Source: Cryptomeria japonica (lineage: Eukaryota > Streptophyta > Pinopsida > Cupressales > Cupressaceae). From it: a stretch of 64,000 nucleotides of DNA. The stretch lies in NCBI RefSeq assembly GCF_030272615.1, contig NC_081410.1, positions 504,670,942 through 504,734,941 on the forward strand, read 5' to 3'. Both the position numbers and the translations under genes were made by a program. The stretch's first letter is position 1. Every line of letters starts with the position of its first letter. The notes below the pieces were generated by a model. It was not told where the DNA came from. It ran no database searches and worked only from the letters and a program-made list of their open reading frames with translations. Shown here one piece after another: positions 31,560-46,000 of this stretch.

Positions 31560-33701
31560 TGGCTTTATAGGCTAACTATCTAAGTATAAATCGTGTAATA
31601 ACCCTACAATAAGAAGTCTATGATTATTATCCTTGGCTAGATTTGAAGGAAATTTGCAATCATTACAATAGGGTTAATTGTGCATTTGTTTATTCTATTG
31701 TTAGATGTTTGGAGAATGATTATGCAAAGAGGTTATTTCTAGAGGTAACTAAAGTCATGATTGTGCTAGGAAACTAGTTTATCTACTTTAAAACATTATC
31801 AGTTATCAAAGTAGGTGGTTTATATAATCCTCCTGACAAACTCCACAAGTACCCTAGTGATAAAATAATTTATCTAGTGATTTATACACAGTTGGTGGAA
31901 ATTCAAAAATTGATTGCTAGCAAGCATAAATCTAGAATTTATTTCCCCATCAAGATTGTTGTTTATTCATACTCTAGTATTTAATATGCAAATAATGTTG
32001 AGTATGAGATGGATCACTTTATAGTGCACTTATATGAATTTAGAGATAGACTTGATCCCATTGGAAAGATTGGGCCCTTCATTGGGTCATTTTTTGTACA
32101 TGTTCCTGCCACTAAAGATTTCTAGGATGATTCCCCAAATGAGCATGAAGTCAAAATCAATTATTTATATAGGATGGAACTCCCTCTTATGATCAAGGGG
32201 TCAATGTAGATAAATTCCCAATGGTAATGCATTAGTACGGAATGATATTGGACCCTTCTTACAATAGGGATAAATTATATAATCTACCAATGGAAAGGAT
32301 AGAGTAGTGTATACCAAAATATGCCTCTATAGAGGCTAGGACCAAGGCTATGATAACAAGCACCAAAAGGTGGTTGAGTCACCCTTACTTGATGGACGAT
32401 CCTCATGCATGATAGAATAAGCCTTCTCAAGCATCTTGTCAATCTCATCATATGAAGAAACAATGAGTGAGTCTTCATCTATTATAGCGCCAAGGAAGAA
32501 CAAGAAGTTATTATTAGATATTTACAAGAGGAACCATTTCAAAAGAATCTCATGCCCTTTTAGATGTTCTAAAAGGAGGTATACTTAATGGTGTTAAGCA
32601 ATCTTCTAACAAGTTTCATAATTGGTGACTCATTCATGGTACACCTCAAGATGAATCCCTTATCCTCCTCCAAATCATATTAATACTCATGTAAGACCAC
32701 CAAGTCCCACTAGAGAAAATCTAGGAGAAAATTCTATGGATTCAAGATCACATTGTGGCTAAGCTCCCCTATCTAGAAGAGGCAAAGAATATGCAAGCCT
32801 AATTTAAATGACCTTTATTGGCTGGTAGAATTATATCACGTTCAACCAAGGAAGACAAAAGCTAGGAAATTACCCTCTATTGGTGTGGATGTTCATGGAG
32901 ATTAGATTGCACAAGTTACATTTCCTTTAATAAAAAAAGATGAAGTTGACATGTAGCTAGGAGATTATTTGCTACAAACTAATAATCTTGGCCATCAAAA
33001 ACAAGAGGGAGAGAAATATTCTCTCCAAACTTCTACATCTATTATCATGCAAAATGAATAAAGATAAGAAAACCAAGGAATAACTCAAGGATTAGATTGG
33101 TGAGCTCACAGCCTATATCAATTATTTCATAGATCTAGTGGATACCAACTCACTTGATCCTATAATTATGAAAACATTAACAAGGTCAAGTAATGACAAG
33201 ATGCTAGAAGTGTGGTAAGTGATACTAAGTAGAGGGGGACTTTATATTCATTGGGCATTAGGTTGAGATTTGATTCCATCCAATGCTACCAAAAAATAAG
33301 TGACAAAGCTAGTGCAATGGTTTATTTTTAGGAATCTCTTGATGAAGATCTTATAGTGTTAGCGAGCAAATTTTTCTAACTCAAAAGAATGGTCAAGATT
33401 ATATTTGTTGAATTACAAAGGGATCTTTACTGATGGTAATACAAATACTCACAAGGAGTGGCTAATAGCCACTAAAAAAAGAATAAAAGCATTAAAGCCT
33501 TGTAAAAGCAATTTTTTTGTAAGGAAGGTAGTTGCTTATTCATTCATGGAAGATGATGTAGGAGCATCCTCGGTTCATAGCAATATTTCATCAACCAAAA
33601 ATATTTCCTTTATGTTTTGTTTTTTATTTGTAGTTTCAACATTTCTTTCTAGGTTTCCCGGATTTGGCTCACCGGAACCTGTGGAGTTGGATTTTGCTTG
33701 A
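31560..33701 (+). pseudogene. Degenerate coding remnant of unknown family
   Basis: Conceptual translation of the plus strand gives protein-like stretches broken by many stops. Examples are YYPWLDLKEICNHYNRVNCA, LVEIQKLIASKHKSRIYFPI, MDHFIVHLYEFRDRLDPIGK, and a final open piece at 33405-33701 with HKEWLIATKKRIKALKPCKS and a hydrophobic patch FMFCFLFVVSTFL. The lengths and residue mix suggest one old transposon ORF of about 600-700 codons. I cannot assign it to a family: there is no RT, integrase or transposase motif. An untranslated tail follows to about 34300. Confidence 0.35.
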
Positions 33702-36700
33702 AGACTTGATCATCTTCCTTATTCCCAAACCATGGAGCATTTGGATCATTTTCTAGCAAGTTATCGCTACCGATTTTTGAGACAGATTTCTGTTATCTAT
33801 TGCTTGGACCTATTTGCATTGGTGATCTACCAGATCCTTTTTGTAGCTTGTGGAGCCCTGAGCATTGATTATAATGTTCCTTGGCGTCTGGTCAACCTTT
33901 CCTCGTGATCTACACTAAATCCTTTGGATTTTTTGGAATAATTTCTTTGGCGGAGGCCAACCTTGTTGATTTTACAAGTTAGGTCTTGTTCTTCGGGTTT
34001 TGATCCCTTTTGGGCCAATCAGATCCCCTTGGATCGTATAAATCATTGTAATAGGGTATTAGAATGTAACGGAGAAAGTTAGACAGAGTATAGAAGATAC
34101 ATCTTAAGATTTGAGGTCCCTCCTAGCCGGTGACTGCTTCAAAAGAGATTGAAGGATTTATTGAGGCCCTTTCTTGCACTTTCTAAGAGAATCCTAATAG
34201 GGTCCTTTATATGACTATTATTGTCATAAGAAGTCCGTGGGAATGGTAAGGAAACATCTAATAGTGAAACTAATTAATGACTTGATGAGGGTGAAGGGGA
34301 ATTTTAATATATTCTAGACCAAGATTCCAAAGATGGGCATTGTGGAGAAGATAAAAAAGAACCTCTTTTCTAAGAAGATGAGAGTTTGATGCATAGTCAT
34401 TCACAATCTCAGTGATGTTTTAGAGGTACTATGTAATTTCTAGGCCCAATTTTTTTAGATCAATGGGTCATTTTATTAATTTTATTTTAATTTTTTATGT
34501 TGAGATGAACCACCTTCATAGGGTTGTGCCCCATTATTTACGGCTCAATCAAATAAAAAGGTAAATTAAATTTTGGAGACAATATTTTGAAATAATTGTC
34601 TTATAGATATTGGGCTCGAGTCAATTTAATGTCCAAGCCAACTTGCCCATTTGGATGTAGAGTTCAACACCCAAGATAAGTATTTATAAGAATTTTGTAA
34701 GCATTATTAAGGGTTGGAAATTTTTGATATAAAAGAAAACTATTGAATTTTTGGTGTGGGAATCCTAATGGATGTTCTAATCTACTAACTGCAAATCAAT
34801 CAAAGGATCGTGCCTAATTTATGTAATTGTTTTTAATCTTGGAAGTGGTGTATCTTTGTTTTGTGTTCTATAATTTGAATAAATTTGTGATATATTGATT
34901 GTGCTTTGTAACTAGGTTACATGTAAAATGTGCACATGAAATATGGTAGTTTTATGCATCTACCTTTAAAATATTTATTTTGAATTCCTTAGAATCTTAC
35001 ACTTGTAGTGTTTATGACTATGTGAATAATGGTCATTGGATTATAGGTTACTTTGGATTTCATTAGATGTTTCAAAATTTATGCTAAAAGTTAGTATTAA
35101 TTATCTGCTCATATTATGTTTCTTTCTCTAAAACCTAAAATATTTTTCTTTTTTTTCATTCTAATTAAAACTTAGAAGAATATCCAATTTTGGTTAGAAG
35201 TAGATTAGGAATATATCAAAAGTAGAATAGCATTAATTCCAATTGAAAACTTAAATGTTTATCTACTACCATAGTAGGTTTTTTTTTTTATGTATGTTTT
35301 GTATAGCTTGATATTTACCAACACATCTCCCTTACTAAAAAATTCACATAAACCACTTATTTGTTTCACATTGTTAAGACCTAGAACTAAAGTGACCATG
35401 TAGCTAATTAATTATCGATATGGATCATTTTTTTAGGAAAAGTAGTGTTATTCATTCAACTTGAGTTGGTTGTGTCAAAAGACACATCAACATGTACCAA
35501 TTCCACAACTCATACATCTCCTATAGTTTTCCCTCTACTCTCTTGAGCACCTCTTGAAATCATGATATCTATTCCTAAGTTGACTCCAATTGAACTAAAT
35601 ATGCATCTCTATAGTACTATTTACTAGTGGTGGAATTTAGTTTTCAATCTCACCCAACTACTACCTTTTCTCTATATAAATGCTTTATTTTATATTCCAT
35701 GTCTCTCCTCCTACCACTACTCCCTCTTTGATACAATCCTATATAATCCTCTTGTTTCCCTATTGACCAACATTCCCTAAATGTTATCTATGCTTAGAGG
35801 GTAATTTCAATTAAGAATAAAAATGTATTGACCTCCTCATATGGCCTCTCACTCCTCTATCAAGACCTTTGGATTGTCCCTCAACATAGTCTCTAGTGAT
35901 GCAAATATCATACGCCCACTAATTGATGGTATTTGCAAGCACAATTCAATTATTTTGTTAAGCTCCCTTATATCTATATTTCTACTCTAATATGACATAC
36001 AAGTATCCTTCATATTTGTCTTTTGTCTCCATACTTGGATTTGTGATAATCTAGCTCTATTCAATCATTACTTATACTAACTCCCAAATTTGGGGATACA
36101 TTGTCTCCTCTATCTACCTATCCCTCCTTCCTATCTCCTCCAATATGAGGCATATCGTCATCTAAACCACTTCCTACCCCACCATTTTCCCATCCCTCCT
36201 CTTCCCCATCTTCCTACTAATAATGGTGTCGATCACCTCATCACCCTTTGATGGTGTCACTCATCAATCACATTAATGTTATTTATTTTTCTCCTCAATT
36301 ACACTTCCTCATCATCATCCATGGTAACTTATGCATGAAATAGCTACCTTACATCATTCTCTTATATCATGTGATTCATTTACTTTTTTATGATATCAAT
36401 ATTATAAGTAATAAATTTGTACATAGTATTACAAATTATTGTAATACTCTCATAAAAAATTGGTCTAGTGTGGTCCTATTTTGCACTTCAAACCACCATT
36501 ACCTATGCGTTCATTATATTATATACATCTCACTAAGTTCATGTATTCATTGTCTCCAATAGTCAAATATCCTAATCTAATAATGGCATAGCTACCTCAT
36601 CTCCTATTGTATGTGTGTGATATCTCCTCAATTACATCCTTGAGCCATCTTCACGTATACCTATAGTTTTATTATATGATATAGATCTCCTTAAGTTCGT

Positions 36701-39700
36701 GTATTCATTGTCTCCAATAGTGTAATATTTGTCACTAATGGCGGAGCTACCTTGTCTCCCATCTATATATGTATGTGATGTCTCCTCAATTATCTTTGTA
36801 GGTCCCCCATTGAGTCTTATGACTACAATGTGTTGAATTGCCCAAGGCTCTAGTAGATTCCTAGTCACAATGTGTGATCCATCTTTGCACATGAATCTCC
36901 AACATGATATTCATTGGATAGCATACACTATCCCCATGAAAATAGTATTTTCTTCTCAATTTTCTATATTTAGTGTATCAAAACTTGAATAATTATCACT
37001 CCCATCCATTTGCACCACCAAAACTACCATCAACACCACCATTATCTTGCACCCTCATGGTTCATCTCCTACCATGATATCACAAAATGATGTCCCAACA
37101 CTACCCACTATACTAACCACTATGTGAAATATACATATGCATTCCATTTCTCTCTCTTCATGATATACACATGCAACACTTGTATGCCTCATGCTATGGT
37201 CAACATCTAGCCAAGATATTGTATGTCAATAAAACTCAAAATAAATCTCAATTCCACTTTCCTTAATAATGTCATATACTTAACTATCACACACAACTTT
37301 TAAAAACCACAATGCAACATTATGTGGTCTCTCTTGTACCTCGTGATGAATTTCTAGTACTTGTGGTATCTCATCAAGTTGCCTTGTCCCATGTCTAATA
37401 TGCTTGCATCCCCTAAACACTCATCTCTGTAGCATATTTTGTTCCTCTTGGAGTTCAAATGACATAAAGGAAATAGATAAATTAAATTACCATTTTACTT
37501 CTTTCCCTTTCATTTTCCTATGTTGCTTTCTTTTTTTTTTTAAAGCAATTTATTTTGCTCCCCTCCTCTTTCTCAATGCAATGTGCTCCCTTTTTTAATT
37601 CTCTCCTTGTCAAAAATTCCCTTTCTCTCCACTTCCTAACTAATTGCTCCCATAATTCCTTTGTTAGGTACTTTGACTCCTCTATATGCTGACTACATCA
37701 TTGTTCTCTTGTCTTTTTTCTAATACCAATATCTTGATCTAATTTTCCTCTACTTCTTCCTCCATGGAGAAAATTGACTAGGGGCAAGATTTCTTCCCTC
37801 TTTCTCTCACATTTCAATCTCCTTGTTCCCTCCTCAATCATTCCATCAATGTACACTTGTCTTCTTAGACCTAAAAATTTATTTCCTTATTCCTTCACTA
37901 ATTTTCTCTCACCTCCAATTGATTTATTCCCCTACTTGCAATCAATTTGAAGGATCATACACTTGTTACATATCATAAACAATCAAACACATAAAATGGA
38001 TAAGGTATCTCTCCAAGAGCTCTACACCACTCAATTTAATAATCATGGTGTTTTTTTCATAGCCATACCTTTTTTTAATTATGAAGGATCTACCATAGCC
38101 ATAACATTTCTTGTTACAAAGACTCCATAACAACTATACCCTTTTTATTAAGGTGGCTCCATTGTGGCCATATCTTGTATCATTTAGTGTCATCCCCTTC
38201 ATAGCCACACTAGTTTCCTTATGAAAGTTCTTTCAAAGTCACAAACCCATTTTTATATGGTCTCCTTTGTATCCTCATCTCACATCATTCTTGATTAAAG
38301 TGAACGTCCATGAAATCTAAAATACCTACTTCCCAATTTTCTCTATCATGGAGGCTAGATCAATTCTAACTACACGACCCATTTTCTAGTTTGTTAATAG
38401 TTTTAAAATTAGGTCTTTGCATGTGTGAATTTAGTTGCAAATAGTTTTCTAGCATGCTCTAATTCTTTTTCTTCTATGCTTTACAAATATAAAAATGATA
38501 ATCAAGCAAAGATAGACGAATGATCAAAAAAAAAAAAAAAAAAAAACCAATATCCTCTGTCTATCTTTTTATCAAGTATAAGATTTTTTTATTGTTATTC
38601 ACTTTCCCATACTTCCATCCTAAATTTTTTTTTTCATTTTTCCATCCTATAGCCGAACCCATGATTGTTACCCCACTCTCAAGCATATTTCATTCCCATG
38701 TTGTCATGTGCCCTACGTTGGTGTACACTTGTCATGCACACGAGTACTTATGTTTGTGCTCACCTAAATGTGCACGTGTGTTGGTGTCCCTTGCATCCAA
38801 ATGTAGGTAGTCTCTCCCCCACACCTACACTCAACCACTCACACATTACAAGCTTCAATATCAATAATATTGAATCAACCCTAGGATCCAACTAAGGCAC
38901 GTTCGACAAATAGCTCCCAAGCACTCATTTTTTGCATATACAAATATCATATTCAAAGTAGTCATTCACAAAGAACACTAGCACCTACGTATACGACACT
39001 CATGCAACAAAATGACAAGAGCATGGAATTTGAGATACAAGTGCATGGAGCAAGAGAGCATTGATTATAGTCCAACAAAAACTTCCAAAAGCTATTTGTA
39101 GCACCTTCGAACCTCCTCCAACCATCTTTTAATACGTCTTCAACCTTCTACAGTCACTTAACCCAACATGCTTTCTCTAACTCTTTTTTTTTGGTTTCAC
39201 TACTTCTAATGCAACCTTAACTTGGTATTTTTTTTGTTATCTATAATCTAAAACAATATGCTAATTAGTTTTAGTATGATTATGTTTTAAATAAACATGG
39301 AAAATTACATTGTGACTAATAGATAAACATTAAAGATTTATTAAAATATATCTTTATATCATGTACCACTAAAGAGGGAAGTAGAGAATGAGATTTATTT
39401 ACTATCTCAACCTCCTCTACAAACATTTTTTCATATAGACAAAAAGAAACAACTCCAAGAGTTTTTGGAGAAGGGTCCAAGCATACGAAGCATCTAGAAT
39501 TATGATGCAAAATAAAAATAGTTCCTAAAAAATATGCATATATTGTGAAGTCTAGAACAAAATTACCACTAGGAATAAATCACTACTCCCCAAAAATTAT
39601 GACTTTTTGACCAAAGCTACTAAATACCTTGGAAAGTTGAATGTCAATCAATTGTAAAAATGAAGATGTGTTGAAGATGGCTTTCAAGACAAAAAAAAAA

Positions 39701-40630
39701 AGGTATATATTAATGGTTCATGTCCTCAATATTTATGAGGTAGATACAAATATGATATAATGATATGATAATTAACTTATTATTTTTATTATTATGATTT
39801 TCTTATCTATTTTTATATAATAATCAATCATATCATAGTATATAGTATATATAGTATTGTAATTATATCATATATTGTATATAAATGATATTTTAGTTAT
39901 CAATACTAATGATAAGATCATCTAACTCATTTAATATAAGTTTTGTAAGTCTTCCAAGCGAGAAGGAAAAAAACATTTTTTTGAGCAACGTAAATAATGT
40001 ATGCAAGGCAATCACTAATCTATTTGAGGCATGTGATTGGAGTTAAGAATTGATCTTGAAGAAAATAGTGAGGATATTACCAATAGACCTATACTAGAGA
40101 GTACTACGAAAACAAAGATTTGTTAGGGCTATTCATTATAATAATGAGAAAGCTTATTTAATCATTCACAATAAGCATCCTAGGTAAGTCAAAGTTGTGA
40201 ATAGGACCTTGATTCTACTAATGGGCCACAATCGTGAACATTGAAGAAGATTGAATGAATCTTTTGCATATATTCAACAACCTTATAACAAAGTAGTACA
40301 TGCATGAAATAACAATTTACCTTTTAATTCATGATTGGGTTATTTTCCTACTAACCCATTTATATTTATTTTGTTCAATATGCAAACTTGGTATATACTT
40401 AAGGATTTAGTATTGCATTTAGAGCTTTCTAATTCAATGAAAGAGAACATAGTAGAATAATCGTGGAACAAATTAGTTGAACACAGTAGAACAATTATGG
40501 AATAAATTAATTGTCCTTTAATGAATAAAAATAGGGTAGTTTAGTTCGACTTCTTCGGGTTTTTCTATAAAAAGCATGTATCCATGCTTACACTAGACAG
40601 AAAAATAAGTTCAATTTTATATTTATTTAT
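33702..40630. other. Long gene-poor stretch of old, A/T-rich sequence
   Basis: No supportable gene. 35450-38400 is pyrimidine-rich on the plus strand (many CTCCTC and CATCTC words). A diverged duplication of about 190 bp lies near 36490-36780 (shared word GTGTATTCATTGTCTCCAAT). A 21-base poly-A tract sits at 38526-38546 after TGATC. The short open frames are scattered and lack motifs. Confidence 0.5.
38526..38546. repeat. Poly-A tract (21 A)
   Basis: Uninterrupted A run preceded by GAATGATC. The LINE tail at 48879 also reads TGATC then A's, so this may be the tail of an old retroposon, but no LINE body is recognisable before it. Confidence 0.6.
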
Positions 40631-41164
40631 TTTTTGGTTCTTCCTATTTCTTTTAATTTAGTTTTTGTTCAGCTTTGGGACTACAAATAGAAGAGGAGGA
40701 ACGATCTTGAAGTTAAGAAGGGCGGCAAAATTCTTTTAGGGCATTAACCAATTTCACAAACATGGCGGATTCATGGTGGCTTCGAACCAAGGCCAGGCAA
40801 GGGGTTAGGTAGGCCATGGATCCCCCGAGGATATTCTTCCAGACCTCAAGATCTTTCGTTGTTTGTTCAGAGATCCCATAGAAATCAAGGCTTTCATAAA
40901 TCAATGTGATTCCAAAAACAACACTCATATCAGGGCCCCTCTAGGCGGCAAACTAATTGGACAGATACCCAGAAGCCCTCGAGCACTCAGGAAAAGAAGA
41001 ACTAGACTTATCAAAGGCACTCCTGGTTGGGCTCTCAGGCAAGTCTCCCCCTACAGAGAAAAGTCTTTCCCCGCTGGTCTGGCAATGCTTAGAATGTAAG
41101 CTCTCGAAAACAATGGTCCAATGTTGATGCGAAACACTTAAGCTTAGACTCCTGGGCTAAGAAA

Positions 41165-42656
41165 GTGGCAATAGGCCCAAATAACATTCCAATTTCAGCT
41201 AGGGTTCATAAATGCTCTTCATCCAAGGCACCTCTATCCTACAATCATGATGTTCGCCAAAATATGCAAGCTTGCCCATTAGCTGCACCCACCTTGTCTT
41301 TCAGGGGCACTAAGGCATTGGGTTTCAAAAAACCATCTTCTCATCGACCAACTCCTAACTTTGTTTGTAAGGACCAGAAATGGAGCAGGAAATCCATGGG
41401 TAGCAAATTGTTTGTTCTTCCTTCGGATTCAATGAACCCCATGATTGCCCGATTTAAAGAAAATGCCTTTTTAACACAATGGTGTGGTATAGGCAGGAAT
41501 AGAAAAGATATAATCTCATCATGGAAGTCTTTATTCCTAGGCTTGATCTCAATCAGACTACTTCAGAATGATTTCTTTCTTTTAGAATGTGTTGATTCGT
41601 CTCTAAAGAAAGCGATCACGGAAGGTTGTTCTTTGTTCTTCCAAGGGTCAACCTTTCACTTTATAGATTGGAAACCAGGCTTTGACCCGGTGAATCATAG
41701 ATTTGAAAAATCCCCAGTCTGGTTGTCTTTAGTGGGCCTCCCATCTCAGTTTTGGTGCCCAGAGGCTTTGATGAAGATAGGTGATGCTTTAGGATCTCTA
41801 GCGGGTATTGAGGCAGATTTTATGAAAGGCCTTAAAGGAGATGTAGCAAATATCTATGTGGAGATTGACCTTAAAAAAGGCTTCTATAGCGACTTAGAAA
41901 TTATTTCAGAAATGGGCAGATGGAAACAGAAAGTGAGAAGGATGGGAAAGGAAATCCCTGGCAAATGTATCCTTTGAAACCAAATAGTCAAAAATAGCTT
42001 AGTGGCAGCTTCAATGGGTGCTATCCACCTTACACACCAGCCTATAGAGCTAACTGCTACTGAACAAGAAGGTCAGGGGTCAAGAAAATCTATTGGTATC
42101 AACTGCAATGGTTGCAGACCAGGCATGCAAGAATGTTACTCAGCAACCTCAAGATAGAGCTCATGCTTCTTCACCTGTCTCTTCGGCTCCTCTAGACTCA
42201 CAGCTCCTTCACACTCCTAGATCAAATCAACTATCTAAAGGGAAACTAGGCGAGTTGACTCATTCTAGCACAGGTATGGTCTCTCAGTCTTCTCTTCCTT
42301 CTCCTTTTAGTTGTCCTCCTCTTATACTTTCCCCGATTGTTAAGATCCAGTCTCAAAAAGTTGTTAGAAGTCTGTTTGGTCAAAAAAAAACTCCTTCCCT
42401 GACCAGAGGAGCATTTAACATTTTCTCTCAGCCTCTTATTAAGGTCTCAAAAAGGGAAAATAGCCCAAGGCGAAATAAGCAAAGAGGATCCCTACTGCAA
42501 ATTAAGTCCAGCAAAAAACCTATGCAACTTGCTAAAATCCCGCAGGAAGAGGATGTCATTGAAAATGATCTTAAAGCTGATTTGGAAGAGGACCAGAAGC
42601 CACATCTATCTGATGGTGAGATTTACTCTTCCTCGGATTTACCCACCTCAGACTAG
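41165..42656 (+). pseudogene. LINE ORF1 (DUF4283-like RNA-binding protein), broken
   Basis: The first open piece (41165-41977) carries the plant LINE ORF1 domain: MIARFKENAFLTQWCGIGRN, LISIRLLQNDFFLLECVDSS, then FQGSTFHFIDWKPGFDP, SPVWLSLVGLPSQFWCPEAL and IGDALGSLAGIEADF. After a stop at 41977 the frame changes and a Ser/Pro/Lys-rich region (42093-42656) follows. Such proteins coat the LINE RNA. The true start is upstream, but 40762-41164 contains stops in every frame I followed. Confidence 0.75.
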
Positions 42657-43027
42657 TTTCTTAATCTATCGGCGTAAATTCCTAATCCATTCATGTTGTC
42701 TCTATCTTTAACTCCTCAAGATCTAGTTTCGAATTTAGACCAGAATGCTAAGAAACTTCTTCAGGATCTTATGATTGACGATGAAGACCCGGATACAATT
42801 TTAGATACCCCCCTAGCAGTTTTGTACTCTCAAGTTAAAGAAAAAAGGAAACTAGGCCTGCATCAAAACCATGAGGGATTGGAAAAACCAGACTTTGGCT
42901 CTTTCCCTCCTAACAAGGGTCGCAAATCCCTTATTGAAGCCAGATCTTTAGATGGTGTTGCAGAGAATCAATCAAAACTTCAAGATCTATGGAAAGTAGG
43001 GAAGGGTAATCCCCTTCCTGAACGGCA
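42657..43027 (+). pseudogene. ORF1 C-terminal remnant
   Basis: The open piece 42693-43031 (LSLTPQDLVSNLDQNAKKLL, DTILDTPLAVLYSQVKEKRK) is charged and lacks a known domain. It lies directly before the endonuclease start and probably was the end of ORF1. Confidence 0.45.
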
Positions 43028-46000
43028 ATGAAAATCTTATCTTGGAATGTTAGGGGCCTCAATGCCCCTAACAAACAAAGGGTGATCAAAAGAAGGATTC
43101 TTTTGGTCAGTGCAGACATCATTTTTTTGCAAGAAACTAAACTGGAAAGTAAGCAAGCAGTCACATTTGGAAGTGGAATTAGCCCCTTATTTCAGACGTC
43201 TTTGCACTTGACAGTGGCTTCAGAAGGGGCTTCAAGAAGCTTAATGATAATCTGGAAGCCTTCCCAAGTTAAAGTTGAGGGTATTGCTTCAAATAGAAAC
43301 TGGATTCTGGCTAAAATTTCCCATCTTTAGACAAATACAATCTTCTTTGTTATAAACACGTATGGCCCAGTTTCCCCACTCAAAAAATGACTCTTATGGT
43401 CTTCCTTAGATGAAGTCTTGTCTTCATTGACTGAGGAACAACTTTTTATAGGTGGAGACTTCAATGCTATTAGAAAAGCTTCTGATAAAAGGGGAGGAAT
43501 TACCCGCCTAGGTGGATCTCAGCAGGACTTCAATGACTGGATTGATAGGAATGGTCTTTTGGAAATAGACTCAGGGGACTTGTTCACTTGGACAAACAGA
43601 AGGAAAGGATTTAGTAACATAGCGGAAAAAATAGATAATTCTTTTGGCAAGGAGATTTGAGGCACTTTCCATTCTCCCCCTTCTGTTCTGTTATCCCTTG
43701 CTCAAGATCAGATCATTATCCCATTTTGCTTTCTTTGCTCGGCAATAAGGATGGCTGCATAGCCCCATTTAGGTTTGAGAACATGTGGATGAAAGATCCA
43801 AACTTCCTCACTTTGATAGAGAACTGGTGGAAGGAAAAATCATTTCAAGGTTCAAAACTCTTTTCCTTTACCGCAAAAGTGAAATTTGTAAAGCAAAAAT
43901 TGCTTCAATGGAACTCACAGCATTTCAAAAATATCTTTTCAACAAAAAGATTGATAGAAGAAAGAATGGCAACACTAAATGATAAGATCATCCTGGAGGG
44001 AATGGACCAAGAATCCTTTCATCAAGAAAAGATGCTCCTCTTGAAATATGAGGATATTCTATCTAAAGAAGAAATCTTATGGAAACAGAAATCTAGAGAG
44101 AAGTGGCTTAGAATGGGTGACAAAAATACCAAGTTTTTTCATAATGTAACAAAGATTAGAAGGGGTAAGAACTGGATATCAAAACTGGAGTCTAAGGATA
44201 ATCAAATCACAGAGGACCCTGATGAGATAAAGAAAGAAATCACCACCTTCTTCTTTAATATTTTAAATAATTTAGATGGATCCCAATTGTCTGAGCAAAA
44301 AAAGTTGCTGGAAGTGAGCCCCAAGATTATCACAGATGAACAGAATCAAAATCTTAATGACAGAATTAAGTTGGAGGAAGTATTTCAAGCTCTTAATCAA
44401 CTTCCCTTGGGTAAAGCTACTGGCCCGGATGGCTTCCCTACGGATTTCTTCAAGAAGTGTTGGCATATTTTAGGTCAGGATCTTGCGGAAAGCTTTGGAA
44501 TGCTCAAGAAGATCAGGGAGAATTCTTAAGGAAGTAAACAATACGTTTATTGCCCTCATCCCAAAGAAGGAGAATGCATTAAATCTAGGAGATTTCAGAC
44601 CCATTTCTCTATGCAATATAGTTTACAAAATTCTTTCAAAAGTCATGACGAACAGAATGAAGCCCCTCGTGGAAACTATTATATCAGATGAACAGACAGG
44701 GTTTGCACCAGGTCGCTCAATTCTTGATGGGGCAATAATAGCGTAAGAAGCAATCCACACTCTTCAAAGCAAAAAAAGACCAGGTATGATAATAAAAGTA
44801 GATATATCAAAAGCCTATGATAGTGTAGATTGGCGTTTCCTATGCAAGGTTATGCAAGCTTTCGGCTTTGCAAAACAATGGATTGACTAGGTGTTTGAAT
44901 GCATCTCCACTCCTAAATTTTCAATCCTGGTAAATGGAAAGCCAGAAGGCTTCTTCTCTTCTTCGAGGGGGATCAGACAAGGAGATCCTATCTCTCCTTT
45001 TCTCTATATAATAATGGGGGAGGCATTGGGAAGGGCAATTAAAATAAGTCATTTGAATAATTTTTAAGAGGGAATCAAAGTAACTAAGAACTTTGCAGCC
45101 ACACACCAACAGTTTGCAGATGATAATCTCCTTTTGGGGGCAGCAAAAATCAAAGAAGCAACCCACCTAAAACAGATATTAGAAAGCTATGGGAAAGCTT
45201 CAGACCAATTAAGAAATAAGGATAAGTCGAAGGTCTATTTCTTCTTTACCTCTAAATTATTGCATACTAAAATACTTAGAATTCTAGACTACAGTGAAGG
45301 TTCTCTCCCTTGTATCCATTTGGGCATTCCAATTGATCAAGGTGTGAGGAGCACTAAATCTTGGGATCCTTTAAAGCTAAAAGTGGAACAAACCTCGAAT
45401 TCTTGGAAAGGAAAATGGCTTTCTTGGGCGAGCAAACTAGTGATGATTCAAGCAGTGATCTCGGCTCTTCCCATTTATCTAGTATCCATCCTATCCCTAT
45501 CAACAAGTGCCAACGCCTTTTTAATTAAGAAGATGAGAAACTCTTTTTGGCAAAATACTGAGGAAAAACATAAAATTGCCCTAATTGCTTGGGAAAAAAT
45601 AATCAAGCCTAAGATTCTAGGGGGTTTAGGCATTAAGGATCTTAAACTGCAAAACAAAGCTTTAGGGGCCAAACTAGTATGGAAGTTCATAAAGTATCCT
45701 AACATCACATGGGTCAGAATGCTGGCAACCAAGTATTTACCAGATCAAGATCTTCTCAATCTTCTAAGAACAGGCATCTTCCCCAAGGGTTCGAGGACTT
45801 GGAATTTCATTATCTCTTGCAGAAATTTGATTTCAGAACAGATCACATGGGACATTCATGATGGATTATCAAGTCTTTTTTGGGAGGATTCTTGGGGAGG
45901 TTATCCATCTGTTGTGAGCTCCATTAACATACCCATAACAAAGAACTAGCTTAAGCAACATTGGGGTGTCCGAGTGAGAGATTATTTGATTGAGGACGAC

